From NCBI RefSeq assembly GCF_012524205.1, contig NZ_JABACI010000002.1:496001-560000 (forward strand): a DNA stretch of 64,000 nucleotides, read 5' to 3'. The notes under the pieces are model-generated. The model did no database searches and had not been told where the DNA came from. It saw nothing but the letters and a program-made list of their open reading frames with translations. Shown piece by piece: positions 10,650 through 19,924 of the stretch. Source of the stretch: Microbacterium salsuginis (GTDB lineage Bacteria > Actinomycetota > Actinomycetes > Actinomycetales > Microbacteriaceae). Every line of letters starts with the position of its first letter. The stretch's first letter is position 1. The translations under genes were made by a program, and so were the position numbers.

Positions 10650-11668
10650 GCGGGGTTCCTCTCGGACGGGAGTCGTTCGCCGGTGCCGCGCTCGAGGATC
10701 CACGTGGGCATCTCGAGGCGGCGCGTGAAGCCGGCCGGGTCTTGCATGCGCTCGATCGCGATGCTCGCTGCGGCGCGCCCGAGGCCGACCGGATCATGCG
10801 TGATGACGGAGACCCCGAGCACGTCGGCGGTGTCGAAGTCGTCGAACCCGACGAGCGCGGTGCGGGTGTCGCCGCGGTCGCGCAGCACGCGGAGCGCGCT
10901 GATCGTGACGCGGTTGTTGCCGGTGATGATCGCCGTGGGGGCATCGTCGGCGTTGAGCAGGTCGGCGATGAAGCCGTCTGCGGGGACTGCGAGATCGTCC
11001 GCGAGGCGCTCCCAGCGGGCGGAGTCGTGGACGCCGTAGGCGGCGAGCGCGTCGCGATACCCACGCAGCCGCTCCGCCTGCGTGTAGACCGACGCCGGAT
11101 TGCAGACGTAGCCGATGCGGCGGTGACCCCGCTCGAGAAGGCGCGTCGTCGCGTCGTAGACGCCCCGATGGTTCTCGAGCACGATCGAATCGGCTACCAG
11201 GTTCCGCGCCGGCCGGTCGATCGCGATCACCGGGGTGCCGAGATGGCGCTCGCCCTCGAGGTACGACTGGTCGTCGGCGACCGGGATGAGCAGGAGCGCG
11301 CCCAGGCGCTGGCCGAGCAGCGCCTCGGCGACCCGCTCCTCGCCCTCGGCGGTGTCGTCGGTGGTGGCGACCACAAGCGAGAACCCGCTCGCCGACAGTT
11401 CCTTCTCGATGCCCGCGGCGACCTTGTAGTAGAAGGGGTTGCTCAGCTCGCCCATGATGAAGCCGATGGTGTTGGTCGAACCGCCTCGCCGCAGTCCCCG
11501 GGCGAGCGGATTGGGCCGGAAGCGCAGCCGCTTCGCCGCGGTGAGGACCCGCTCGACGGTCTCGGGGGCGACGAGATCGCGGTGAGTGAAGACCCGTGAG
11601 ACGGTCTTCGAGCTCACGCCGGCGAGCCGGGCGACGTCTTCGAGTGTCGCGCGCTGCTGAACGGTCAT
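10646..11668 (-). CDS. LacI family transcriptional repressor of the mannan/galactoside locus
   Basis: 340 residues. The N-terminal LacI helix-turn-helix is ATLEDVARLAGVSSKTVSRV, with the hinge region RPNPLARGLRRGGSTNTIGF. The periplasmic-binding-protein-like effector domain follows (NPFYYKVAAGIEKELSASGF, LLLIPVADDQSYLEGERHLG, GHRRIGYVCNP, TAIITGNNRVTISALRVL, ALVGFDDFDTADVLGVSVIT). The ATG at 11668 follows AAGGAGG at 7 nt. It overlaps the GH36 gene by 4 bp and is divergent from the importer operon at 11957. It should bind GCGAAA-GCG-TTTCGC at 11854-11868, within the spacer of the facing promoter, and de-repress both directions when a manno- or galacto-saccharide is present. Confidence 0.93.
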   Translation of the reverse strand: MTVQQRATLEDVARLAGVSSKTVSRVFTHRDLVAPETVERVLTAAKRLRFRPNPLARGLRRGGSTNTIGFIMGELSNPFYYKVAAGIEKELSASGFSLVVATTDDTAEGEERVAEALLGQRLGALLLIPVADDQSYLEGERHLGTPVIAIDRPARNLVADSIVLENHRGVYDATTRLLERGHRRIGYVCNPASVYTQAERLRGYRDALAAYGVHDSARWERLADDLAVPADGFIADLLNADDAPTAIITGNNRVTISALRVLRDRGDTRTALVGFDDFDTADVLGVSVITHDPVGLGRAAASIAIERMQDPAGFTRRLEMPTWILERGTGERLPSERNPA

Positions 11669-11851
11669 ACGGCGCCTCCTTGCGGGCCGCCTTCACGCTA
11701 GCATCACGGACAGCGCGATGTCCACGTAGGACATTTGACGGACATTCGAGTCATGTCATGTTCGCTGGACTCAAATTTATCGCTGATCAACTTCTCTTTT
11801 TCAAGGAACAATGTCGTCCGGACAGAGAAAGACAGCGATGACATTCGGCTC

Positions 11852-11881
11852 TTGCGAAAGCGTTTCGCCACTGCGTACTCT
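11852..11881 (+). promoter_or_regulatory. Promoter with LacI operator in its spacer (mannan operon)
   Basis: A -35-like TTGCGA (11852-11857), an 18-bp spacer and a -10 TACTCT (11876-11881) form a promoter reading toward the binding protein gene at 11957. The palindrome GCGAAA-GCG-TTTCGC (11854-11868) overlaps the -35 and spacer and has the usual LacI/GalR operator form, so bound repressor would block polymerase. The remaining 288-bp intergenic sequence is AT-richer than its surroundings and must also hold the LacI gene promoter on the minus strand; I could not place that one with confidence. Confidence 0.65.
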
Positions 11882-11956
11882 GACCCCGCGACGAACGCGC
11901 GCTGATGTGGCCAACGCATCGGCGGTTCAAGGGCGAACCTGACAAGGAGACATCTC

Positions 11957-13270
11957 ATGGCGAAGAAGGCATTCGCAGGCATCGCGCTGCTGGCCACCGC
12001 CGCGGTCGCGGTGAGCGGCTGCGCCGGCGGCGGCGCAGCCGACGCCGACAACACGATCGACGGCGAAGTGAAGGGCGACATCAAGGTCGTCACGTGGCGC
12101 ACCGACCTGGTCGAGGACGGCACCTTCGAGAAGTACGCGGAGGAGTTCAACAAGGAGTACCCCGACGTGAATGTGACGTTCGAGGGCATCACGGACTACG
12201 CGGGCGAGATGCAGACGCGCATGTCGACCACCAACTACGGCGACGTCATCGGCATCCCGGCGATCCAGCCTGATCAGTTCGACCAGTTCCTCGAGCCGCT
12301 CGGCGAGACCGCCGACTTCGAGGACACGTACCGCTTCCTGCCTCCGGCGAGCTTCGAGGGCACGCAGTACGGCATCGCCTTCGGCGGCAACTCCAATGGC
12401 GTCGTCTACAACAAGAAGGTGTGGGAAGAGGCAGGGGTGACGGAGCTGCCCACCACCGAGGAGGAATGGCTCGACGCGCTACAGCTGATCAAGGACAACA
12501 CCGATGCCATTCCGCTCTACACGAACTACAAGGACGGCTGGCCGCTGACGCAGAGCTTCGGCAACCTCGGCGCCATCACGAACGATCCCGACGCGACGAG
12601 CAACATGGCCGAAGACCCCGCGCCGTGGACCGAAGGCAAGGACCAGTACGCGATCGACTCGCTGCTGTACGAATCGGTGGCCGCCGGCCTGACCGAGGAC
12701 GACCCGCTCACGACCAACTGGGAGCAGTCGAAGGTCGACCTCGGCACCGGCAAGATCGCCGCGATGACACTGGGGTCGTGGGCGATCTCGCAGATGCAGG
12801 CGGCTGCCGAAGACAACGGCGCCTCCGCGGACGACATCGGGTTCATGGCGTTCCCGGCCAACGTCGACGGCACGCAGTACGCCGTGATCGGCGGCGACTA
12901 CAACCTCGCCGTGAGCAAGCACTCCAAGGCGAAGGCCGCCGCGTGGGCATGGATCCAGTGGGTCGTCGAGGACTCCGGCTACACCGAGACGCAGGGCATG
13001 ATCTCGCCGGTGATCGACAAGGACCTGCCCGACTCGCTGCAGGGCTTCGCCGAGGCCGGAGTCGAGCTCATCGAGATCAACCCCTCCGCCCCCGGCAAAG
13101 AGGGCCTCATCAACGAGGTCGCCGACGACTCCCAGATCGACCTCTACGGTCCGATCTACCGGCAGAAGCTCGTCGACATCGCCCGTGGCGCGGCGGACGG
13201 AGACAAGGAGAGCTACTTCGCTGAGCTGAACGAGCGCTGGGGCGCATCGGTCGAGAAGCTCGCGGGCTGA
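11957..13270 (+). CDS. ABC transporter sugar-binding lipoprotein (mannan oligosaccharides, inferred)
   Basis: 437 residues; AAGGAGA lies 7 nt before ATG. The signal MAKKAFAGIALLATAAVAVS-G-C has the lipobox VSGC. The mature protein is a family 1 extracellular solute-binding protein: DIKVVTWRTDLVEDGTFEKY, YPDVNVTFEGITDYAGEMQ, GVVYNKKVWEEAGVTELPTT, AAMTLGSWAISQMQ. It captures an oligosaccharide at the cell surface and delivers it to the two permeases encoded immediately downstream (20-bp gap, then a 4-bp overlap). No ATP-binding subunit is encoded here; as in many actinobacteria a shared MsmK-type ATPase elsewhere probably energises the system. The mannan assignment rests on the GH2 and GH113 genes in the same operon. 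Confidence 0.92.
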   Translation: MAKKAFAGIALLATAAVAVSGCAGGGAADADNTIDGEVKGDIKVVTWRTDLVEDGTFEKYAEEFNKEYPDVNVTFEGITDYAGEMQTRMSTTNYGDVIGIPAIQPDQFDQFLEPLGETADFEDTYRFLPPASFEGTQYGIAFGGNSNGVVYNKKVWEEAGVTELPTTEEEWLDALQLIKDNTDAIPLYTNYKDGWPLTQSFGNLGAITNDPDATSNMAEDPAPWTEGKDQYAIDSLLYESVAAGLTEDDPLTTNWEQSKVDLGTGKIAAMTLGSWAISQMQAAAEDNGASADDIGFMAFPANVDGTQYAVIGGDYNLAVSKHSKAKAAAWAWIQWVVEDSGYTETQGMISPVIDKDLPDSLQGFAEAGVELIEINPSAPGKEGLINEVADDSQIDLYGPIYRQKLVDIARGAADGDKESYFAELNERWGASVEKLAG

Positions 13271-13289
13271 GCGAGAGGACGGCAGCGAC

Positions 13290-14282
13290 ATGGCCATTGC
13301 AGCTCCGGGTGCCGCACCGGCGGATGCCCCTGCCATCCTCAGCGCGCCCGCGCGGGCGCGGCGACTCGGCGGGTTCAACCGCCGATCCGCCCGCCCGCGC
13401 GGGGGCTCCGCCGGACGGAGCCTCCTGCAGAAGCTCACGCCGTGGTTCTTCCTCGCCGCGGCGGTCGGGCTGCTGCTCCTGTTCACCTACTGGCCGGCGG
13501 TCAACCTCTTCTACTACAGCGTCACCGACTGGGACGGCATCGACCTGGAGAAGAACTTCGTCGGGCTCGACAACTACGTGCAGGTCTTCACCGACCCGCG
13601 GATCTTCGCGGTCTTCGGCGTCAGCCTGTACTACTTCCTCGCGTCGTTCGCACAGATGGCGATCGCCCTGTATTTCGCCGCGCTCCTCAGCTTCTCGACG
13701 CGGTTCTCGAACCTCTTCCGCGGCATCCTCTTCTTCCCGTATCTCATCAACGGCGTCGCGATCGGGTTCGTCTTCCTCTACCTCTTCCAGCCCGGCGGCA
13801 CACTCGACACCGCGCTCGGCTGGTTCGGGGTGACCGATCCGCCGCAATGGCTGGGCAACCCCGATGTCGTCAACTGGTCGCTCGCCGGCACGTCCGTCTG
13901 GCGCTACACCGGCTTGAACTTCGTGCTCTTCCTCGGCGCGATCCAGTCCATCCCCCACGACCTCTACGAAGCCGCCGACCTCGACGGCGCCAACCGCTGG
14001 CAGCAGTTCTGGGCGATCATCTTCCCCGGCATCCGCCGCGTCGTCGGCCTGTCCTTCATCCTCGCGATCGCCGGAAGCCTCTCGGTCTTCGAGGTGCCTT
14101 TCATCATGACCGGGGGCGCGAACGGATCGGCCACCTTCGTCATCCAGACGCTCCAGACCGCTTTCAGCTTCCGGCAGGTCGGGCTCGCTTCCGCGATGGC
14201 CGTCGTGCTCCTGCTCATCGTGCTGGTCGTCACATGGATCCAGCGCCGCCTGTTCCCCGACGAGAAGGTGGACCTGACATGA
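13290..14282 (+). CDS. Sugar ABC transporter permease (MalF/UgpA type)
   Basis: 330 residues. An Ala/Arg-rich cytoplasmic N-terminus of ~50 residues is followed by six predicted membrane helices, beginning with PWFFLAAAVGLLLLFTYWPA. The conserved EAA loop that docks onto the ATPase is LYEAADLDGANRWQQFWAII, followed by FPGIRRVVGLSFILAIAGSL. It forms the transmembrane channel with the protein encoded next. GAGAGGA precedes the start. The stop codon overlaps the next gene's ATG (ATGA), indicating translational coupling. Confidence 0.93.
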   Translation: MAIAAPGAAPADAPAILSAPARARRLGGFNRRSARPRGGSAGRSLLQKLTPWFFLAAAVGLLLLFTYWPAVNLFYYSVTDWDGIDLEKNFVGLDNYVQVFTDPRIFAVFGVSLYYFLASFAQMAIALYFAALLSFSTRFSNLFRGILFFPYLINGVAIGFVFLYLFQPGGTLDTALGWFGVTDPPQWLGNPDVVNWSLAGTSVWRYTGLNFVLFLGAIQSIPHDLYEAADLDGANRWQQFWAIIFPGIRRVVGLSFILAIAGSLSVFEVPFIMTGGANGSATFVIQTLQTAFSFRQVGLASAMAVVLLLIVLVVTWIQRRLFPDEKVDLT

Positions 14283-15178
14283 CCACCCAGCCCCTGCGGA
14301 CCATGCCGTTGCGCACCACTCCCCCGACGAGGATGCGCGGACGCAGCCTCGGCGAGCGCCTCCGCGGCGTCAGTGCCAACACCGCGAAGTACCTCAGCCT
14401 GATCATCGCCGCGGTCATCACGCTGCTTCCCCTGTCGGTGCTCCTGTTCGCGAGTTTGAAGACAGCGCCCGAGTACGCTCAGACCGGCCCGTTCGACCCG
14501 CCGGCGAACTGGCTGAACTTCGACAACTTCGTCACGGCGTTCACCAGTGGCGAGATGCTCGAGGGCTTCGTCAACACCACGATCGTGCTCGTCGTGTCTC
14601 TGGTGGGCACCGTGCTGATCGGAACGATGGCGGCCTACGCGCTGGACCGTTTCAGGTTCCGCGGCAAGAAGCTCGTGGTCGGCCTGTTCCTGGTCGCGAC
14701 GCTCATCCCCGGCGTGACCAGCCAGGTCGCCACGTTCCAGCTGATCAACGGCCTCGGGCTCTACGACACCAAGGCCGCGCTGATCCTGCTGTTCATGGGC
14801 ACAGACATCATCGCGATCTACCTGTTCATCCAGTTCATGCAGTCGATCCCGGTGTCGCTCGACGAGGCCGCGATGATCGACGGTGCCAACCGGTGGACGA
14901 TCTACTGGCGGATCGTGCTGCCGCTGCTCAAGCCCGCGATCGCGACCGTCGTGATCATCAAAGGCATCGCGGTGTACAACGAGTTCTACGCACCCTTCCT
15001 CTACCTGCCGTCCGAGGGCATGATCTCCACATCGCTGTTCCGGTTCAAAGGACCGTTCGGCGCGCAGTGGGAGGTCATCGCCGCCGGAACCGTCGTCGTC
15101 ATCATCCCGACCCTCATCGCCTTCCTGCTGCTGCAGCGCTGGATCTACAAGGGCCTGACCTCAGGAGCCGTCAAGTGA
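14279..15178 (+). CDS. Sugar ABC transporter permease (MalG/UgpE type)
   Basis: 299 residues, starting within the ATGA overlap with the preceding permease. A basic N-terminus is followed by six membrane helices, the first being YLSLIIAAVITLLPLSVLLF. The MalG-type EAA loop reads SLDEAAMIDGANRWTIYWRI, then VLPLLKPAIATVVIIKG. It pairs with the previous gene product to form the importer. Its TGA overlaps the GTG of the GH2 gene, so importer and intracellular hydrolases are made as one coupled unit. Confidence 0.93.
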   Translation: MTTQPLRTMPLRTTPPTRMRGRSLGERLRGVSANTAKYLSLIIAAVITLLPLSVLLFASLKTAPEYAQTGPFDPPANWLNFDNFVTAFTSGEMLEGFVNTTIVLVVSLVGTVLIGTMAAYALDRFRFRGKKLVVGLFLVATLIPGVTSQVATFQLINGLGLYDTKAALILLFMGTDIIAIYLFIQFMQSIPVSLDEAAMIDGANRWTIYWRIVLPLLKPAIATVVIIKGIAVYNEFYAPFLYLPSEGMISTSLFRFKGPFGAQWEVIAAGTVVVIIPTLIAFLLLQRWIYKGLTSGAVK

Positions 15179-17691
15179 CCTCTGCCCTCCCGCTCACCGC
15201 ACCGCTCGCACGCGTCCCGCTTCACAACGGCTGGCACCTGCGTGCCGCTGCCGGACCGGCGCCCCAACCGATCGCCGCGGCATCCGTCACCGCCGTCGTG
15301 CCGGGATGCGTGCACACCGACCTTCTGGCGGCGCAGCTCATCCCCGACCCGTTCCTCGACGACAACGAATCGGCGCTTGCGTGGATCGGTCTGGTGGACT
15401 GGGAGTACGCGACCACGTTCGAGTGGGCTCCGGGCTCGGCCGACCGCACCGACCTCGTCTTCGACGGGCTCGACACCGTCGCGGTGATCACCCTGAACGG
15501 TCACGAGCTCGGGGCGGTGGCGAATCAGCACCGCTCGTACCGGTTCGACGTCCGCGACGCGCTGGTCGAAGGCGGGAACGAACTCATCGTGCGTTTCCGC
15601 TCGCCCGTCAAGTACGCCAACGAGCAGAGCGTGGCACTGGGCATGCGAGAGCGCCCGTACCCGCTCCCCTACGACGCGATCCGTAAGTCGGCGTGCAGCT
15701 TCGGATGGGACTGGGGCATCGCGACCTACACCAGCGGGATCGTCAAGCCGGTGGGGCTCGAGACGTGGTCGGTCGCTCGTCTGGCGCAGACGCGCGTGGT
15801 CGCGACGCCGCACGGCGCCGGCGGCGTGATCGAGGTCGACATCGCCATCGAGAACGCGACGGATGCCGCATCCGCTCTGTCGGTCAGCGTCGAGGTGAAC
15901 GGTCCGGGCCTCGGCGAGCCGGCCGCTGCGGCGGCGGAGATCGTCCGCGACCGCGCGCGCGTGCGCGTCGAGCTGCCGGCGGTCCAGCGCTGGTGGCCGG
16001 CAGGGTACGGCGAGCAGCCCCTCTACGCGGTCGACGTGAGCCTGGTCGACGCCGACGGCGAGGTGAGGGACACCGTCCACCGGGTCGTGGGGTTCCGCGA
16101 CGTCCGCTGGGAGACCACGCCCGATGAGAGCGGCACGCCGTTCACACTCGTCGTCAACGACCAGCCCGTGTTCGTGAAGGGCGTGAACTGGATCCCCGAC
16201 GACGCCCTGACCGTGCGCGTGACACGGGACCGGCTGCGCCGCCGCTTCGAGCAGGCGCGTGGCGCCCACCTGAACCTGATCCGGGTCTGGGGCGGCGGCC
16301 TGTACGAGTCCGACGACTTCTACGAACTCGCCGACGAGTTCGGACTGCTGGTGTGGCAGGACTTCCTGTTCGCGTGCGCGGCGTACGCCGAGGAGGAGCC
16401 GCTGCGTTCCGAGATCGAGGCCGAAGCCCGCGAGAACGTCGTGCGGCTCGCGCACCACGCCTCTCTTGTGCTGCTGACCGGCAACAACGAGAACCTGTGG
16501 GGCTACGAGGACTGGGGGTGGAAGCAGCGCCTCGACGGCAAGACGTGGGGCGCCCACTACTACTACGAGCTGTTCCCGGCGATCGTCGACGAACTCGCCC
16601 CGCACGTGCCGTATGCCCCGGGAAGCCCTTTCAGCCCGCGAGCCGGCTGGGACGGTTCGGCCCAGACCGGGCCGCACCCCAACGACGAGCGGCACGGCAG
16701 CATGCACCTGTGGGAGCAGTGGAACCGCCGCGACTGGACGACCTATCGCGAACACCGGCCGCGGTTCGTCGCCGAGTTCGGCTGGCAGGGACCGCCGACC
16801 TGGACCACGCTGACCCGGTCCATCTCGGACGACCCGCTGACCCCGGAATCGCCCGGCATGATCGTGCACCAGAAGGCGATGGAGGGCAACGTCAAGCTCA
16901 CCAGCGGATTGGTTCCCCACTTCCGGATGCCGGAGGCCATGGAGGACTGGCACTGGGCGATGCAGCTCAACCAGGCGCTGGCGGTGCGCACTGCGCTCGA
17001 GCACTTCCGCTCGTGGGCGCCGCACACGCAGGGCGCGATCGTGTGGCAGCTCAACGACTGCTGGCCCGTGACCTCGTGGGCGGCGATAGACGGGGACGAG
17101 AGGCCCAAGCCGCTGTACTACGGCATCGCGCACGCCTTCGCGCCCCGGCTGGTCACGATTCAGCCCCGCGAGACGGGCCTGGTCGCCGTGCTCGTGAACG
17201 ACACCCCCGACCCCTGGCAGGGCGAGCTGACCGCCCGCCGGGTGAGCTTCGACGGCGACACCCTCGCGCTGTTCGCACAGACGGTGACGCTCGCCGCGCG
17301 CGAGACGCTGACGGTCCTGCTGGCGGCCGACATCGCCGAGGCGGGCGACGCGGGCGGCGAGCTGGTCGTGGCCGCTCTCGGCGACGTGCGCGGGACGTGG
17401 TTCTTCGCCGAACCGCGCGACTCCGCGCTGACCGCCCCGGTCGTCGACGTGCGCACCGAGGCTGCGCCCGGCGGCACGCTCGTCACGCTCAGTGCGTCGA
17501 CCCTGGTGCGCGACCTCTCGCTGCTGGTCGACAAGGTCGACCCGGGTGCCGTGGCCTCGGACGCCCTGCTCACTCTGCTCCCGGGTGAGAGTGCGACAGT
17601 GCTCGTGCGCCACGGCGGCGGGCCGCTCCCGGCCTCCGCGCTGTCGGATTCCCGCGTCCTGCGCACCGCGAACGAACTGGTGGTCCGATGA
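15175..17691 (+). CDS. Beta-mannosidase (GH2)
   Basis: 838 residues from GTG at 15175 (AGGAG 7 nt upstream), overlapping the permease stop by 3 bp. The order is the GH2 one: a jelly-roll sugar-binding domain (HNGWHLRA, GCVHTDLLAAQLIPDPFLDD, WEYATTFEW), an immunoglobulin-like domain, then the barrel. Beta-mannosidase traits are FGWDWGIATYTSGIVKPVGL and RVWGGGLYESDDFYELADEF. The acid/base is Glu439 in GNNENLWGYEDWGW and the nucleophile Glu534 in FVAEFGWQGPPTW. It releases mannose from the non-reducing end of beta-1,4-manno-oligosaccharides in the cytoplasm. The GH113 gene follows with a 4-bp overlap. Confidence 0.95.
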   Translation: MTSALPLTAPLARVPLHNGWHLRAAAGPAPQPIAAASVTAVVPGCVHTDLLAAQLIPDPFLDDNESALAWIGLVDWEYATTFEWAPGSADRTDLVFDGLDTVAVITLNGHELGAVANQHRSYRFDVRDALVEGGNELIVRFRSPVKYANEQSVALGMRERPYPLPYDAIRKSACSFGWDWGIATYTSGIVKPVGLETWSVARLAQTRVVATPHGAGGVIEVDIAIENATDAASALSVSVEVNGPGLGEPAAAAAEIVRDRARVRVELPAVQRWWPAGYGEQPLYAVDVSLVDADGEVRDTVHRVVGFRDVRWETTPDESGTPFTLVVNDQPVFVKGVNWIPDDALTVRVTRDRLRRRFEQARGAHLNLIRVWGGGLYESDDFYELADEFGLLVWQDFLFACAAYAEEEPLRSEIEAEARENVVRLAHHASLVLLTGNNENLWGYEDWGWKQRLDGKTWGAHYYYELFPAIVDELAPHVPYAPGSPFSPRAGWDGSAQTGPHPNDERHGSMHLWEQWNRRDWTTYREHRPRFVAEFGWQGPPTWTTLTRSISDDPLTPESPGMIVHQKAMEGNVKLTSGLVPHFRMPEAMEDWHWAMQLNQALAVRTALEHFRSWAPHTQGAIVWQLNDCWPVTSWAAIDGDERPKPLYYGIAHAFAPRLVTIQPRETGLVAVLVNDTPDPWQGELTARRVSFDGDTLALFAQTVTLAARETLTVLLAADIAEAGDAGGELVVAALGDVRGTWFFAEPRDSALTAPVVDVRTEAAPGGTLVTLSASTLVRDLSLLVDKVDPGAVASDALLTLLPGESATVLVRHGGGPLPASALSDSRVLRTANELVVR

Positions 17692-18680
17692 CCGCCGCAC
17701 TCGCCCGATCGCTCGAGCCGTACGTGGCCGGGATGACCTGGGGCTGGACGGGCGTGCGCGGCACGTGGGCCACGGCCGAGGCATCCGATTCCCTGCGTTC
17801 GATGGCCGACCACGGCGTCAACTGGACCGCCCTCTCCTACTCGGCCCTGCAGGCGACCGCGCAGTCGACCGAAGTGCGCTTCCGCGAGGAGCCGACCGTC
17901 ACCGACGACGAGATCGTGTGGGCGATCCGCGAAGCGAAGGCGCGCGGGCTGAAGGTCTGCCTGAAGCCGGTGGTCAACGTCGCCGACGGCACGTGGCGCG
18001 CATACATCGGGTTCTTCGACTGGGACGTCCCCGGTGAGCCGAGCTGGACGGAGTGGTTCGCCTCGTATCGCGAGTTCATCCTGCACGCGGCACGCCTCGC
18101 CGAGGCGGAGGGCTGCGAGATGCTCTGCGTGGGCTGCGAGATGGTGCGCGCCGACACTCGCGCCCAGCAGTGGCGCGCGCTGATCGCCGAAGTGCGCGAG
18201 GTCTACTCGGGTCTGATCACGTACAACTGCGACAAATACCAGGAGGATCGCGTCACGTGGTGGGACGCCGTGGACGTCATCACCTCGAGCGGCTACTATC
18301 CGATCGACCGGTGGGAGGCCGAGCTGGACCGCATCGAGCAGGTCGTCACCGCGCACGGCAAGCCGTTCTTCTTCATGGAGGCCGGGTGCCCGTCGCGCGA
18401 GGGATCGCCGGACCGGCCGAACGACTGGGCGCTGCCGGGGGGCCCGTCGGGCGAGGCTCAGCTGAGGTATTACGAGGCTATGTTCGCCGCCTGCGACGCC
18501 CGGCCGTGGATGCGCGGGTTCATGCTGTGGGACTGGCCGCCTCGCCTCTACGACCTGGAGGACGCCGCCGCGAACGACGACTACTGCCCCTACGGCAAGC
18601 CCGCCGGCGCCTTCCTGCGCGACCGGTACACCGAGCTCCGCGAGCGGAACACCGCGCTTCGTGACGGAGCCCCCCAGTGA
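17688..18680 (+). CDS. GH113 family beta-1,4-mannanase / mannosidase-like enzyme
   Basis: 330 residues, starting in an ATGA overlap with GH2. No signal peptide, so intracellular. The single barrel has the GH113 pattern: MTWGWTGVRGTWATAEASDS at the start, KVCLKPVVNVADGTWRAYIG, the acid/base candidate Glu151 in LCVGCEMV, TYNCDKYQ, and the nucleophile candidate Glu231 in FFFMEAGCPSREGS. The length and the 80-residue spacing of the two glutamates fit characterised GH113 mannanases. Working beside GH2 and GH36 enzymes it probably cuts short imported manno-oligosaccharides. The exact substrate length is unknown. Confidence 0.88.
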   Translation: MTAALARSLEPYVAGMTWGWTGVRGTWATAEASDSLRSMADHGVNWTALSYSALQATAQSTEVRFREEPTVTDDEIVWAIREAKARGLKVCLKPVVNVADGTWRAYIGFFDWDVPGEPSWTEWFASYREFILHAARLAEAEGCEMLCVGCEMVRADTRAQQWRALIAEVREVYSGLITYNCDKYQEDRVTWWDAVDVITSSGYYPIDRWEAELDRIEQVVTAHGKPFFFMEAGCPSREGSPDRPNDWALPGGPSGEAQLRYYEAMFAACDARPWMRGFMLWDWPPRLYDLEDAAANDDYCPYGKPAGAFLRDRYTELRERNTALRDGAPQ

Positions 18681-19588
18681 CCGCCGGAGTGCTGGCGATC
18701 GACGCCGGCCAGACCGGGATCAAGGTGCGCCTCGGCGGTCACGACATCGTCTTTCCCGGCATCCGCACCGACGAGCCGCTGCTCCCCCAGCTGGCCGCCG
18801 TCGCACGCGGCGCCGTCGAGCGGACCGGGGTCCCGGCATCCGTTATCGCTGCCGGCGTCTCGGGTCTCACGACGCGAGAAGCGGATGCCGCGGCCCTCCT
18901 CGCCCGCATCGACGACGCCGGCGTGCGCGAGGTGCTGCTGGCGCACGACTCCACGACGTCGTTCCTGGGGGCGCTCGCCGACGGGCGCGGCGCAGTCGTC
19001 GCCGCCGGCGGCGGGGTGGTCACGCTCGCCGTCGGACGCGACAGCGTCGCACGAGTCGACGGGTGGGGTTACCTCATGGGCGACGCGGGCAGTGGGTATT
19101 GGATCGGCCGCGAGGCCCTCGACGCGGTCATGCGCGAGTACGACGGACGCGGGCCGGCGACGCGCCTGACCGACGTCGCGCGAGAGCGCTGGCCCGACCT
19201 CGCGCAGGCCTACATCAGCCTGCAGTCCGCCGAGGACCGCGTGAGCATCATCGCCTCGTTCGCCGAGCCGGTCGCCCGGCTGGCCTCGGAGGGTGATGCC
19301 GTGTCGCAGCGGATCACGGTGCGCGCCGGCGGCGAGCTCGCGCACAGCGTCGAGACGGCGCTGCGCCGCGTCCGCACCGAGGAGTCCGAGCGGTTCTCGG
19401 TGTGCGCGATCGGCGGGGTCTTCCGGTCCGTGCGGCTGCGCGAGGCGTTCACGTCGCACCTGTCGGCGAGCGAGCTCGACGTCGCACTCGTCGAGCCCCT
19501 CGGCCACGGCATCGACGGCGCGGTCGCTCTCGCCGGCCTCGTGCCGGGGCATCCGCTCGCCACCGCCGTCTCCGTCGCCCGCGCCTGA
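18677..19588 (+). CDS. BadF/BadG/BcrA/BcrD-type ATPase, probable sugar kinase
   Basis: 303 residues from GTG at 18677, overlapping the GH113 stop. The actin-like ATPase fold is shown by the phosphate-1 loop LAIDAGQTGIKVRLGG, VIAAGVSGLTTREADAAALL, the phosphate-2 segment GAVVAAGGGVVTLAV, GWGYLMGDAGSGYWIGREAL and the adenosine-site AIGGVFRSVRLREAF. This family includes N-acetylglucosamine and glucosamine kinases. As last gene of the mannan operon it most likely phosphorylates a released monosaccharide such as mannose or galactose. Specificity is inferred from context only. Confidence 0.82.
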   Translation: MTAGVLAIDAGQTGIKVRLGGHDIVFPGIRTDEPLLPQLAAVARGAVERTGVPASVIAAGVSGLTTREADAAALLARIDDAGVREVLLAHDSTTSFLGALADGRGAVVAAGGGVVTLAVGRDSVARVDGWGYLMGDAGSGYWIGREALDAVMREYDGRGPATRLTDVARERWPDLAQAYISLQSAEDRVSIIASFAEPVARLASEGDAVSQRITVRAGGELAHSVETALRRVRTEESERFSVCAIGGVFRSVRLREAFTSHLSASELDVALVEPLGHGIDGAVALAGLVPGHPLATAVSVARA

Positions 19589-19707
19589 CCCGCGGGTCCG
19601 GCTCCTGGCGTCCGCCCGACGGAGATTCGCGCCGATGTCGGAGCATCCGGGGCCGTGTCCGCCGGGGTGTGCACGCTGCCTGACTCCGCCTCGGCCGGCG
19701 CCCGTTT

Positions 19708-19801
19708 GCCGGATCCGGAAACCGGAGAATCCCACGCTTTCCGGAGCGCTCACGGCGCGCCGCTCCGGAAAGCCGCGCGGATTCCGGTTTCCGGATCCGG
19801 C
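19708..19801. repeat. Nested palindromic repeat, copy A (left of DUF559 gene)
   Basis: Outer arms GCCGGATCCGGAAACCGGA (19708-19726) and their exact complement (19783-19801); inner arms CTTTCCGGAGCG / CGCTCCGGAAAG (19737-19748 / 19761-19772), also perfect. A second copy lies at 20855-20946, so the two flank the DUF559 gene. The 119 bp before it (19589-19707) and 123 bp after it hold no other feature that I can support. In one plus-strand frame both copies read PDPETGESHAFRS...PVSGSG, but this is explained by the repeat and not by a protein. Confidence 0.8.
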
Positions 19802-19924
19802 TTTGGGGTGCTCTCGCTCGCGTCGGCTCCTCCTCTCCTCCACAGCGGGCCGCGCGGAGCTCGCCGACGCATCCTCGTGTGGAGAGCGGCCTCGACGTGG
19901 CGAAGGCCGGGCAGGATGCCTCGC

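Noticed and set aside
19655..19924. Longer N-terminus for the DUF559 protein starting at 19655
   Set aside because: The added 90 residues are a translation of the palindromic repeat copy; the same peptide phrase appears from the other copy in non-coding DNA.
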